This document shows, piece after piece, positions 24,189-31,925 of a stretch of DNA of 64,000 nt. The translations under genes were made by a program, and so were the position numbers. This DNA comes from Streptomyces albireticuli (GTDB lineage Bacteria > Actinomycetota > Actinomycetes > Streptomycetales > Streptomycetaceae), in contig NZ_JAJQQS010000003.1 of assembly GCF_021228125.1 (NCBI RefSeq), positions 620,001-684,000 on the forward strand. Reading direction: 5' to 3'. Each line of letters opens with the position of its first letter. Positions within the stretch are counted from its first letter, which is position 1. A model generated the notes under the pieces. It did not search any database. It worked only from the letters and a program-made list of their open reading frames with translations, and was not told the DNA's origin.

Positions 24189-25475
24189 ATGGAGAGCCCT
24201 CATTCCGATGGAGAGGTCGTTCAGTTGCCTTCGCGTGCCGAATCAGCCCCGATGACCGTGGCCTGGATCACCGCAAGCTTTCCGCCCGAGGTCAGCGGCA
24301 TCTCGCTGGGAAATGTGGAGCGGGCCCGGTGGTTCGCCTCGCAGCCGGACGTACGGCTGTGCTTACTGGTCCCCGGATCCCCCGACGGTCGCCTTCCGGG
24401 CGGGGCGGGCACGTCGGGCCTGGAGCTGTTCCCCTACGACGCCAAGCCGTGGCTGCCCTACCCGATGCTGCCCGTCCCGCGCCGGTCCGCACTCGCGCAG
24501 ATCGACACCGCGCTGGAGAGGATCGCGCCGGACCTGGTGGTGGTCATCGACCCCGAACGGTCCTTCGTGTTCGGCTCGTGGGGGCTGCCGGGGCACGCCT
24601 ACGCGCGGCGGCACGGCGTGCCCTACGTGGCCCAGTACCAAGGCGACCACTTCAACTTCGCCCGGAGCTATCCGGTCTGGCGTCATCTGGCGACCGCGCT
24701 GTTCCCGCCCGTCATGCGGTACGTCTACCGCCACTTCGACACCGCCATCTGCGCCACCCCGTACGCTGCGGACACCCTGAGGGGCCTCAGCGACGTACGG
24801 ATCGAGCAGGTCCCCTTCGACAGCGTCGACATCGGCTCCTTCGGCGCCGACCGTGCCGACCCCGCCGTGCTGACCAAGCTCGCGCCTCGTTACGACGGCC
24901 GCGGCAAACGCGTGCTCTACCTGGGCCGGCTCGCCCGTGAGAAGCGCCTGGACCTCGTCATCGAGGCATTTCTCCGGCTGAGCTCCCTGCCCGGCAACGA
25001 GGACCTCTCGCTCTTCATCGCCGGTGACGGCCCGCCCGACATCACCGCCCGGATCACCCGGCTGGCCGCGGCCTCACCCCGGATCCACCTCCTCGGCTTC
25101 GTCCGAGGCGCCGACCGCAGCGCCCTCTACGCCTCCTGCGACGCCTTCTGCACGGCCTGCCCCTACGAGACCTTCGGCTGCACCGTCGTCGAGGCGATGG
25201 CTTCCGGAATCCCCGTGGTCAACCCCTCCAGCGGAGGCATCACCAGCATCCTCTCCGACGGTCACAACGCCTACCTCTTCCGGCCCGGCGACCCCGGCGC
25301 ACTCGTCACCTCCCTCCGCGCGGCCCTCGACGACAACGGTCGCGTCACCGGGCGGGCACGCGCCGACGCCGCCCGGTTCACGGTGGAGAACTGCTGTACG
25401 CATCTCCTCGCCGGCTACCGGCGCCTCGCCTCCGTGACCGACCGCAAGCGCGAGAAGTGCGACCTCTGCCGATGA
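24189..25475 (+). CDS. GT4-family glycosyltransferase
   Basis: This 428-residue GT-B enzyme has an N-terminal acceptor domain that begins TVAWITASFPPEVSGISLGN. The C-terminal donor domain has VLYLGRLAREKRLDLVIEAF and the EX7E motif in CPYETFGCTVVEAMASGIPV. Retaining GT4 enzymes transfer a sugar from a nucleotide or lipid donor, often to a lipid (mannosyltransferase-like). The start is uncertain: ATG 24189 has no Shine-Dalgarno and may be leaderless, TTG 24225 has GGAGAGG upstream, and ATG 24252 starts the conserved fold. The end (KREKCDLCR) carries a CxxC pair. It converges on the sortase gene. Acceptor unknown. Confidence 0.87.
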   Translation: MESPHSDGEVVQLPSRAESAPMTVAWITASFPPEVSGISLGNVERARWFASQPDVRLCLLVPGSPDGRLPGGAGTSGLELFPYDAKPWLPYPMLPVPRRSALAQIDTALERIAPDLVVVIDPERSFVFGSWGLPGHAYARRHGVPYVAQYQGDHFNFARSYPVWRHLATALFPPVMRYVYRHFDTAICATPYAADTLRGLSDVRIEQVPFDSVDIGSFGADRADPAVLTKLAPRYDGRGKRVLYLGRLAREKRLDLVIEAFLRLSSLPGNEDLSLFIAGDGPPDITARITRLAAASPRIHLLGFVRGADRSALYASCDAFCTACPYETFGCTVVEAMASGIPVVNPSSGGITSILSDGHNAYLFRPGDPGALVTSLRAALDDNGRVTGRARADAARFTVENCCTHLLAGYRRLASVTDRKREKCDLCR

Positions 25476-25505
25476 GGACGGCCCCCTTCGCGGCAGGCGG
25501 GACCG

Positions 25506-26258
25506 TCAGGCCGGGTACCGGCCCGTCAGATCCGCGTACACGACGATGTTGTCGCGGTACCCGTCCGCCGCGTCCCGCGGTCCCCCGCACGTGACCAGTC
25601 GCAACCGCGGTGCCCCCGAGCCCTGGTAGACGCGGTCGGCGGGGAAGTCCGCCTTGGCGTACTGCTCCACGGCCCGGACGGTGAACACCGCCGTGACGCC
25701 GTCCGCCCGGGTCACCTCGACCGTGGCGCCCGGCCGCAGCCGGCCGAGGGCGAAGAACACGCCGTCGCCGTACCGGCCCACGGTCGAGTGCCCGAGGAGC
25801 ACCGAGGCACCGGCCTCGCCGGGGGTGGGGGACCCCCGGTACCAGCCCGCGGGCGCGTCCTTCGCGATCGGGGGCACCTCCACGGTGCCGTCGGCCTCCT
25901 GCCCCAGGGACATCACGGGGGAGGAGACGCCGAGCGAGGGGATCGCCAGCCGCACGGGCTCCGAACGGGGCAGGGGCACGGCGGTCCCGGGCCCCGGCGA
26001 CACGGGGGCGGTGGCGCCAGGGCCCGGACCGGGCGGGGGAGCGGGGGCGGGCGCGCTCCCGCCGAGGAGGATCAGACAGACCCCGAGGGCGATCAGGGTC
26101 ACCAGGAAGAACACACCGACGCGGGCCCGGCGGTGGCGGAGCGCCCTACACCGCGGGTCCGGGTGCGGGCGGCCCGTGTGCCGGAGGCGTGCCCGCGGGG
26201 CACCGGGCGCGCTTCCGGAGCCGGTCTCCGCCGGGTTCGAGGATGCGGGGTGTCGCAT
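25506..26258 (-). CDS. Class F sortase
   Basis: The protein has 250 residues. A basic N-terminus and one membrane helix (VGVFFLVTLIALGVCLILLG) are followed by a Pro-rich spacer, then the sortase barrel with catalytic His in VLLGHSTVG, Cys in LRLVTCGGPRD and Arg in GYRDNIVVYAD. IPSLGVSSPV opens the domain, as in class F enzymes of actinomycetes. Sortases cleave a C-terminal sorting signal and link the protein to the wall, but class F substrates are mostly unknown. ATG 26258 has AGAAAGGG 8 nt upstream. The frame stays open further upstream into Pro/His-rich low-complexity sequence that I do not count as coding. Confidence 0.92.
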   Translation of the reverse strand: MRHPASSNPAETGSGSAPGAPRARLRHTGRPHPDPRCRALRHRRARVGVFFLVTLIALGVCLILLGGSAPAPAPPPGPGPGATAPVSPGPGTAVPLPRSEPVRLAIPSLGVSSPVMSLGQEADGTVEVPPIAKDAPAGWYRGSPTPGEAGASVLLGHSTVGRYGDGVFFALGRLRPGATVEVTRADGVTAVFTVRAVEQYAKADFPADRVYQGSGAPRLRLVTCGGPRDAADGYRDNIVVYADLTGRYPA

Positions 26259-26319
26259 GGCCGGTGCCCTTTCTCTCCGGGGATCTGTGGGCCACGGGGT
26301 TCCGTGGCCGTTCAGCGGT

Positions 26320-26600
26320 GCCGGGTCGGCCGGGTCGTGTGCCGCGCCGGGTGGGACGTGTGCCGGGTTGGGCGGGTGGTGTGCTGGGCCGAGTGGGTTG
26401 ACGCGGGGTTGGTCGGGTCGGTGGCTGGTCGGTCCGGTCGTGTGCCGGGTTGGGCGGGCCGTACACCAGGCCGGGCGGGTCGACGCCGGGGCGGCCGGGG
26501 ACGTACACCGGCTGGGCGGGACGTACACCGGTCGGCAGGGCCGTACGCCGCGCCCGGCCGGGTCGTGTGCCGCGCCGGGCGTACGGACCCGCCGCTCGCG
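26320..26600. repeat. G/T-rich degenerate repeat tract, period about 21 bp
   Basis: Variants of GTGTGCCGGGTTGGGCGGG recur through this stretch (near 26340, 26360 and 26440), grading into GTACACCGGCTGGGCGGG variants toward 26520. The plus strand is strongly rich in G and T relative to A and C, unlike either flank. It lies upstream of the sortase gene. No coding frame over it looks real; the minus-strand frames give low-complexity His/Thr/Arg/Pro repeats only. Confidence 0.6.
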
Positions 26601-26939
26601 GGGTGGTCGCCGGGTCGGGGGCACAGGCCGGTGTTCAGGCCCTGCCCCGCCCCCGTGCGGGCCGCCGGACGTCCCACCACCGGACCCTTCGTCTTCACGG
26701 TAGGAAGCCGGCCCCGCCCCGCGTATCGGCCGACCGGTCCACCGGCCGGGGGAATCCTCCCGCGCCCGCCCGCCCCCTTTCCGCGCCGGGCGCGTCCCCT
26801 CGGCGGTCCCGGCGCGGCAGCGGCAGCGCGGCTGTCCTCCTGTCGGGGGAGGGAGGTCGGACCCCCGCGCGGCCGGTCGGCCGATCCCGGCCGTGCCCGG
26901 CCCCGGCCAGCCTGGGAACAGACCACCCGGACCGCCCCT

Positions 26940-27095
26940 CCGGCGTCAGCGCGGCGGAAACCCCGCCCGCCTCCCCGGCGAGGACCGGCGGAACCCGGGC
27001 CGCCCCTTCGGCGGAGACCCGCCTTCTCCTTCCGGCGGAAGGCGAGGCCCGCCCCCGCGGAACCCCGCGGAACCCGGCAGAAGCCCGGCCACCCC
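26940..27095. repeat. Degenerate GGCGGAA/CCCG repeats upstream of the broken SpoIIE-type gene
   Basis: Five or six loose copies of a roughly 23-bp unit built on GGCGGAAACCCCGCC or GGCGGAACCCGG occur here. They end just before the AAAAGGAGG ribosome site at 27113. The 26601-27127 stretch holds nothing else I can support. Confidence 0.4.
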
Positions 27096-27127
27096 GGACC
27101 GGACCGCAGAGAAAAGGAGGTCCGACG

Positions 27128-28004
27128 ATGAACCCCCTCACCAGGACCGACGACCCCGCACCGGCCACCCCGGCCCCCACCCCCACCCCCCTCATGGAGC
27201 ACGCCTTCGCCCAGGCACCCATCGCCATGGCCCTCTACGACCGTGACTGCCGTCAGGTCAGGGCCAACGACGAGATGGCGTACATCTCGGGCCGCGCCGA
27301 GGACGAGACCCGCAGCCGGCCACCCCGCGCCCGTCCTCCTCACCCCCGACGGCGACGCCCGCTTCCTGGACCTGCCGCACGGGCCGCCCCTCGGCCTCGG
27401 GGGCCTGCCCTTCGAGTCGCGGGAGGTCCCGCTGCCCGAGGGAAGCGTCCTCGCCCTCTACACGGACGGGCTCGTCGAAGCGGCCGACCACGACATCCGT
27501 CACGGCGGCGCCCGGCTCCTGCGCGCCATGACCAGGGCCACGGACTCCCTGGAGGAGACGTGCGACACCGTCCTCGACACCCTGCTCCCGGAGCGCCCCG
27601 GTGACGACGTCGCCCTGCTCCTCGCCCGTACCCGCGCGCTGCCCGGGGACCGGACGCGCGCCTGGGACCTCGGCCCCGACCCGTCCGCCGTCGCCGACGC
27701 CCGTGTCCTGGCGGCGCGTCAGCTCACCGCCTGGGGCCTGGACGACCTCGTCTTCACCACCGAACTCGTCACCAACGCCCTCCGCTACGGTGCCGCGCCC
27801 GTCCGGCTGCGGCTGATCCACGACACCCGAATGATCTGCGAGGTCTCCGACGCCGGGCACACCGCGCCCCGCCTCCGCCGGGCCCGCGCCTACGACGAGG
27901 GCGGCCGCGGCCTCTTCCTCGTCGCCCAGCTCACCGACCGCTGGGGCACCCGGTACACGCCCGACGGGAAGACCATCTGGGCCGAACAGCTCCCCGCCGC
28001 CTGA
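27128..28004 (+). pseudogene. Broken PAS / SpoIIE phosphatase / HATPase regulator (internal deletion with frameshift)
   Basis: A perfect AAAAGGAGG site precedes ATG 27128. The first frame encodes the start of a PAS domain (EHAFAQAPIAMALYDRD, VRANDEMAYISGRAEDET). Near 27305-27315 the sequence jumps to the end of a PP2C/SpoIIE phosphatase domain in another frame (AGHPAPVLLTPDGDARFLDL, LPEGSVLALYTDGLVE). An RsbW-like HATPase domain follows (FTTELVTNALRYG, DEGGRGLFLVAQLTDRWG). The rest of PAS, any GAF domain and the metal-binding first half of SpoIIE are missing, and the frame changes at the join. The first frame runs on in nonsense to 27604. An internal GTG at 27243 could in principle express the C-terminal part. 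Intact relatives are several hundred residues longer and dephosphorylate anti-anti-sigma factors. Confidence 0.8.
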
Positions 28005-28069
28005 GCGGCCACGGCCGCCCACGACGGCCGGTGCCCCACCCCGACGCGACACCGTGGGAGGTGCCCGCC

Positions 28070-29203
28070 ATGACCGAAACCCCGCGCACCGGCGAAGACC
28101 GGGCACGACCGCTCCGCGACAGCCCGTACGAGCCCGCGCCGCCCGCCGCCGAAGACAGCGTGAACCTCTCCCTCCGGCAACTCGAATACCTGGTCGTCAC
28201 ACTCGGCGAGGGCCGTCTGACGCGCGCCGCCCGGCGGCTGCACGTCACGGAACCGACCGTCTCCCAGCAGCTCAAGGCCCTGGAACGCGCCGTGGGCACC
28301 CCTCTGCTCGTCCGCGGTGCCGACGGAGTGCGCCCCACGCCCGCCGGTGACGCCCTCCTGCCGCACGCCCGGACCGCCCTGCGCTGCGCCCGGCAGGGAC
28401 GCTCCGCCGCGCTGGCGGCGGGCGAGGCCCGCGAGGCGCCCCTGCGCGTGGCCACCCTGCCCTCGCTCCTGCCCGGACTCCTGCCCGTCCTGCGGGCGTG
28501 GTCGCTCGCCCGGCCGGACACCGGCCTCGTCGTCAGTCTGTGCGCGAGCCGGCGGCTGCTCCGGGACGGCGTCACCTCAGGCGCCGCCGACCTCGCCGTG
28601 GGGCCGCGCCCGGAAGGCTGGCACGGCCGGGTGCGGCCCTTCGGCACCGAGGAGTTCGTCGTGGTCTGCCCGGCGGACCACCCGCTGCGCGGCGGGTCCG
28701 CGCCGGTGCGGGAACTCCTCGACGACCGGTGGATCCGCTACCGGGAGGACGGCCGGAGCCCGCTCGCCCTCCTCACCGGCGCCCACGAGCCCGGCCCGCT
28801 CCCGCACCGGCCGTTCCTGGAGGTCCCCACCGCCGGCGCCGCGATCGCCCTCGCCGCGGACGGCGCCGGGCTCACCGCGGTCCCCTCCGGTGCCGTACCG
28901 CCCCGGCTGGGTTCCCAGGTCATCCGGCCCCTGCCGGGTGTCTCGCGTGAGATCACGCTGTTCACCGCCCCGGACGCGCCGGAGGCGACGGCCGCGCACT
29001 GCGCCGAGCTGAGCCGCTACGCGGCCTGCCGTACCCCGCCGGACGAGCCGGTGGGCACGGTGTGCGACGGCGTACCGCGACGGCGGGCCCCGTACTCGGC
29101 GGAAGAGCCGTACGAGTCGTACCAGCCGTACCAGCCGTACCAGCCGTACGACGACGTCCGCCCGGCGGCCGGGAGTCCGCAGCGCACCGGGGACGCCCCA
29201 TGA
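28070..29203 (+). CDS. LysR-family regulator
   Basis: The protein has 377 residues. The N-terminal winged HTH (about 33-95) has SLRQLEYLVVTLGEGRLTRA, RRLHVTEPTVSQQLKALERA and VRPTPAGDALL. A periplasmic-binding-like effector domain runs from about 125 to 320. The C-terminus has an unusual tail YESYQPYQPYQPYDD made by a tandem 9-bp repeat. ATG 28070 has GGGAGGTG upstream. ATGA at 29200-29203 couples it to the following MFS pump, the reverse of the usual divergent LysR arrangement, so regulator and pump are probably co-expressed. Effector unknown. Confidence 0.9.
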   Translation: MTETPRTGEDRARPLRDSPYEPAPPAAEDSVNLSLRQLEYLVVTLGEGRLTRAARRLHVTEPTVSQQLKALERAVGTPLLVRGADGVRPTPAGDALLPHARTALRCARQGRSAALAAGEAREAPLRVATLPSLLPGLLPVLRAWSLARPDTGLVVSLCASRRLLRDGVTSGAADLAVGPRPEGWHGRVRPFGTEEFVVVCPADHPLRGGSAPVRELLDDRWIRYREDGRSPLALLTGAHEPGPLPHRPFLEVPTAGAAIALAADGAGLTAVPSGAVPPRLGSQVIRPLPGVSREITLFTAPDAPEATAAHCAELSRYAACRTPPDEPVGTVCDGVPRRRAPYSAEEPYESYQPYQPYQPYDDVRPAAGSPQRTGDAP

Positions 29204-30801
29204 CCGCGCCGCAGTCCGCACACGGCCGTCTGGCGCTGACCGTCTGCTGCCTGGCCGTGCTCATGGTCGGCCTCGACAGCACCGCGCTCAACGTCGCCCT
29301 GCCCGTCATGAGAAGGGAGCTGGACGCCTCCATCGCCGGGCTGCAGTGGGTGGTCGACGCCTACAACCTGGTCGTGGCCGCGCTGATGCTGCTCGCGGGA
29401 TCGGTCGGCGACCGGACGGGCCGGCGCCGCACCCTACGGGCCGGGGTCGCCGCCTTCGTCGCCGGCTCGGCGCTCTGCGGCCTCGCCCCTGGCCTGGACA
29501 CCCTCATCGGCTCCCGGGTGGTCCAGGCCCTCGGCGGCGCGGTGATCGCCCCGGTCTCCCTGTCGGTGATCACCCACACGTTCCCGGACAGAGCCGAGCG
29601 CAGCCGGGCGATCGGCATGTGGAGCGGCACGTTCGGCATCGGCCTGGCCGTCGGCCCGCTGGTCGGCGGGGTGCTGGTGGCGGCCGAGGGATGGCGCTCG
29701 ATCTTCTGGATCAACGTGCCCGTCGGGCTCGCCGTGCTGGCCCTCTCCGCCCGCCACCTGCCGGAGTCGCGGACCCCGGCGCCCCGGCGGACCGACCCGC
29801 TCGGCCAGTTCCTGGTCATCGCCCTCCTCGGCTGCCTGACCTACGCCGTCATCGACGCCCCGCACCGGGGCTGGGCCTCCCCGGTCGTCCTCGGCTGCCT
29901 GGCCGTCGCGGCGGCGTCGCTGACCACGCTGATCCCGTACGAGCACCGGCGCCGCGACCCCCTGATCGAGCTGGGGTTCTTCCGCAGCGTCCCCTTCACC
30001 GGCTCCGTGGTCGTCTCCCTGGCCGCTTTCGCCGCGCTCGGCGGGTTCCTCTTCCTCAGCACGCTCTACCTCCAGGACGTACGCGGACTGTCCGCCCTCT
30101 CGGCGGGGTTGTGGATGCTGCCTATGCCGGTGGCGACGGTGCTCCTCGCCCCCGTGGCGGGCCGGCTGGTGGCCCGCCACGGGCCGCGGCTCCCGCTGGT
30201 GCTCGCGGGCCTGGCCACCGTGCTCAGCGGGCTGTCGTTCGCCGTCCTCCACGCGGGGTCGTCCGTCGCGCTGCTCCTCCTCGCCTACGGGCTGTTCGGC
30301 GCGGGCGTCGGCCTGGTCGACGTTCCCGCGACCGGGCTCGCGGTCGCGGGCATGCCCCGGGCCAGGGCCGGGGTCGCCTCGGCGATCAGCACGGCGAGCT
30401 GCCGGGTCGGCGTGTCCGTGGGCGTGGCCGTGATGGGCGCGGTCCTGTCGGCGGGCCTGGGCCGCACGCCGGGCACCGGTGACGCGGCCGTCTTCGCCGA
30501 CGCGACCCGGCCGGCGTGGTGGATCGTCACCGGCTGCGGGGCCGTCGTCGCGATCCTGGGCGTACTGGTCACGGGCCCGCGCGCCCGGGGCACGGCCCGT
30601 GAGGCGTCGGCGGGGGAAGCGCCGGTGGAGGAGCCGCAGGCGACGGAGGCGCCCGCCGGCCCGCGGGGGACCCGCTCCCGCACGGCGCCCGGCGCGCCCG
30701 GTGGAATTCCGGGGAATTCCCTTCCGAAAGCCTCGCGACGTGCCGGAATAGAAACTCTCCATGGCGTGGAAGAGAATTTCTTGCCCCCTCGGGATGTGTG
30801 A
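29200..30801 (+). CDS. MFS transporter, EmrB/QacA type (14 TM)
   Basis: This 533-residue drug:proton antiporter has 14 predicted helices. VLMVGLDSTALNVALPVMRREL and LQWVVDAYNLVVAALMLLAG are the family's helix I-II signature, with motif A at GSVGDRTGRRRTLRAG and motif C-like GTFGIGLAVGPLVGG. The last 80 residues are a hydrophilic Glu/Ala/Pro-rich tail. Its ATG overlaps the LysR stop by 4 bp, so the LysR protein is the likely regulator. The substrate is unknown. Confidence 0.92.
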   Translation: MTAPQSAHGRLALTVCCLAVLMVGLDSTALNVALPVMRRELDASIAGLQWVVDAYNLVVAALMLLAGSVGDRTGRRRTLRAGVAAFVAGSALCGLAPGLDTLIGSRVVQALGGAVIAPVSLSVITHTFPDRAERSRAIGMWSGTFGIGLAVGPLVGGVLVAAEGWRSIFWINVPVGLAVLALSARHLPESRTPAPRRTDPLGQFLVIALLGCLTYAVIDAPHRGWASPVVLGCLAVAAASLTTLIPYEHRRRDPLIELGFFRSVPFTGSVVVSLAAFAALGGFLFLSTLYLQDVRGLSALSAGLWMLPMPVATVLLAPVAGRLVARHGPRLPLVLAGLATVLSGLSFAVLHAGSSVALLLLAYGLFGAGVGLVDVPATGLAVAGMPRARAGVASAISTASCRVGVSVGVAVMGAVLSAGLGRTPGTGDAAVFADATRPAWWIVTGCGAVVAILGVLVTGPRARGTAREASAGEAPVEEPQATEAPAGPRGTRSRTAPGAPGGIPGNSLPKASRRAGIETLHGVEENFLPPRDV

Positions 30802-30930
30802 GACGAGGCGCATCGGCCGGTCCTTTGCCTCGCCTTTGTTCTTCCTTCAAGGCGGCGTGCGGCAGCCTGAATTCGCGGATCGAACCGGAACCGCAGATTC
30901 CGAAACTCGAAAGGTTTCAGGTGGACGCGT

Positions 30931-31713
30931 ATGTCGAAATTCAGCACGACGAGGACGGCAGGCCGTAAGCGCATACTCCTCACGGGCGTCGCCGCAGCCG
31001 TCATGGTCGGCGCCGCCGCGCTGCCCGCCGCCGCGGACAGCGAGCCGACCGAGAAGCAGCTCCTGGCGGACTGCGCCAGCGGCGTCGGCAAGTGCACCTT
31101 CAACGACCCGGTCGTCGACAAGGCCTACCTCGGCAATTACCACCAGGTCTCCGACACCCTCTACAACTGCAGCACCTCCGACGCCACCCAGGGACTGAAC
31201 TGGTCGGACAGAGTGGGGTCGACGGACACCTTCGAGGTCTCCGTCACCGCCGGCGGCAAGATCGCGGGCATCGTGGACACGAGCGTCACCGCGAAGTACG
31301 GGCACACCTGGCAGGTCGACCACACGGACGGCGGCAGCATGGGCATGACCGTCAAGCCGGGCGAGGTCGGCTGGATCTCCCGGGCCCAGGCGATGCGCGA
31401 GGTCTCGGGCAGGTGGCAGACCCACTACGACAACCCCCACTGGGGCCACTACTACTGGTACTGGGACGACACCATCACCAGCCCCGCGCCCAACGACACC
31501 GACGGCGTCAAGAACGCCGTCGTCGTCAAGACCCGGCCCATGACGGCCGACGAGAAGGCCTCGTGCGGGGCCCGGAACGCGAAGGTGTTCACCTCAACGA
31601 CGAAGGTCGAGAACCCGGGGCCGGAGGTGCCGCGGCACGGGCACGGGGGGTCGGGGCCGGTCGCGGGGGGCGACGGGACGGTGGGGGTGAACGAGGAGAG
31701 GAAGGGGTCGTGA
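30931..31713 (+). CDS. Secreted protein with aerolysin/ETX-MTX2-like features (family uncertain)
   Basis: This 260-residue protein has a clear signal peptide (RKRILLTGVAAAVMVGAAAL, cleavage near AAA-DS). The mature part has CASGVGKCTFN, then a Ser/Thr-rich stretch of alternating polar and hydrophobic residues (STDTFEVSVTAGGKIAGIVD, TSVTAKYGHTWQV), then GEVGWISRAQAMREVSGRW and an aromatic HYYWYWDD segment. Such alternation is typical of the insertion region of aerolysin and ETX/MTX2 beta-pore formers, and secreted Streptomyces proteins of this shape are common. The link is by pattern only. The tail (GHGGSGPVAGGDGTVG) is disordered. ATG 30931 has CAGGTGG upstream. A palindromic repeat element follows. 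Confidence 0.7.
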   Translation: MSKFSTTRTAGRKRILLTGVAAAVMVGAAALPAAADSEPTEKQLLADCASGVGKCTFNDPVVDKAYLGNYHQVSDTLYNCSTSDATQGLNWSDRVGSTDTFEVSVTAGGKIAGIVDTSVTAKYGHTWQVDHTDGGSMGMTVKPGEVGWISRAQAMREVSGRWQTHYDNPHWGHYYWYWDDTITSPAPNDTDGVKNAVVVKTRPMTADEKASCGARNAKVFTSTTKVENPGPEVPRHGHGGSGPVAGGDGTVGVNEERKGS

Positions 31714-31740
31714 TGGTGGGGTGACGGGGTGACGGGGTGG

Positions 31741-31896
31741 CGCTGCGCGGGGCCTTTTCCCCTACCCGCCCCTTCCCGAATGTCCTCAAGCGCCGGACGG
31801 GCTGAAATCAGCCCGTCCGGCGCTTGAGGACCGGGGTCCGGGGCGGAGCCCCGGTTCGGGAAGGGGCGGGGCCGGGGAAAAGGCCCCGCGCAGCGG
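31741..31896. repeat. Palindromic intergenic element, copy 1 (intact)
   Basis: Nested inverted repeats: outer arms GCTGCGCGGGGCCTTTTCCC and its complement, middle arms CCCGCCCCTTCCCGAA and TTCGGGAAGGGGCGGG, and an inner 24-bp perfect stem at 31782-31805 / 31808-31831 centred on GGGCTGA-AA-TCAGCCC. It lies between the convergent secreted-protein and FUSC genes. Related copies occur at 35.1, 44.5 and 53.3 kb. Confidence 0.85.
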
Positions 31897-31925
31897 CAAC
31901 CACGCCCCCGGTCCCGCCCGTCCCC

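Noticed and set aside
26259..26624. N-terminal extension of the sortase
   Set aside because: Pro/His/Thr-rich repeat translation over the G/T-rich tract; a good ribosome site marks ATG 26258.
26312..27343. 343-codon minus-strand frame across the repeat tract
   Set aside because: Low-complexity throughout, crosses the SpoIIE-type gene start antisense, and has no known domain.
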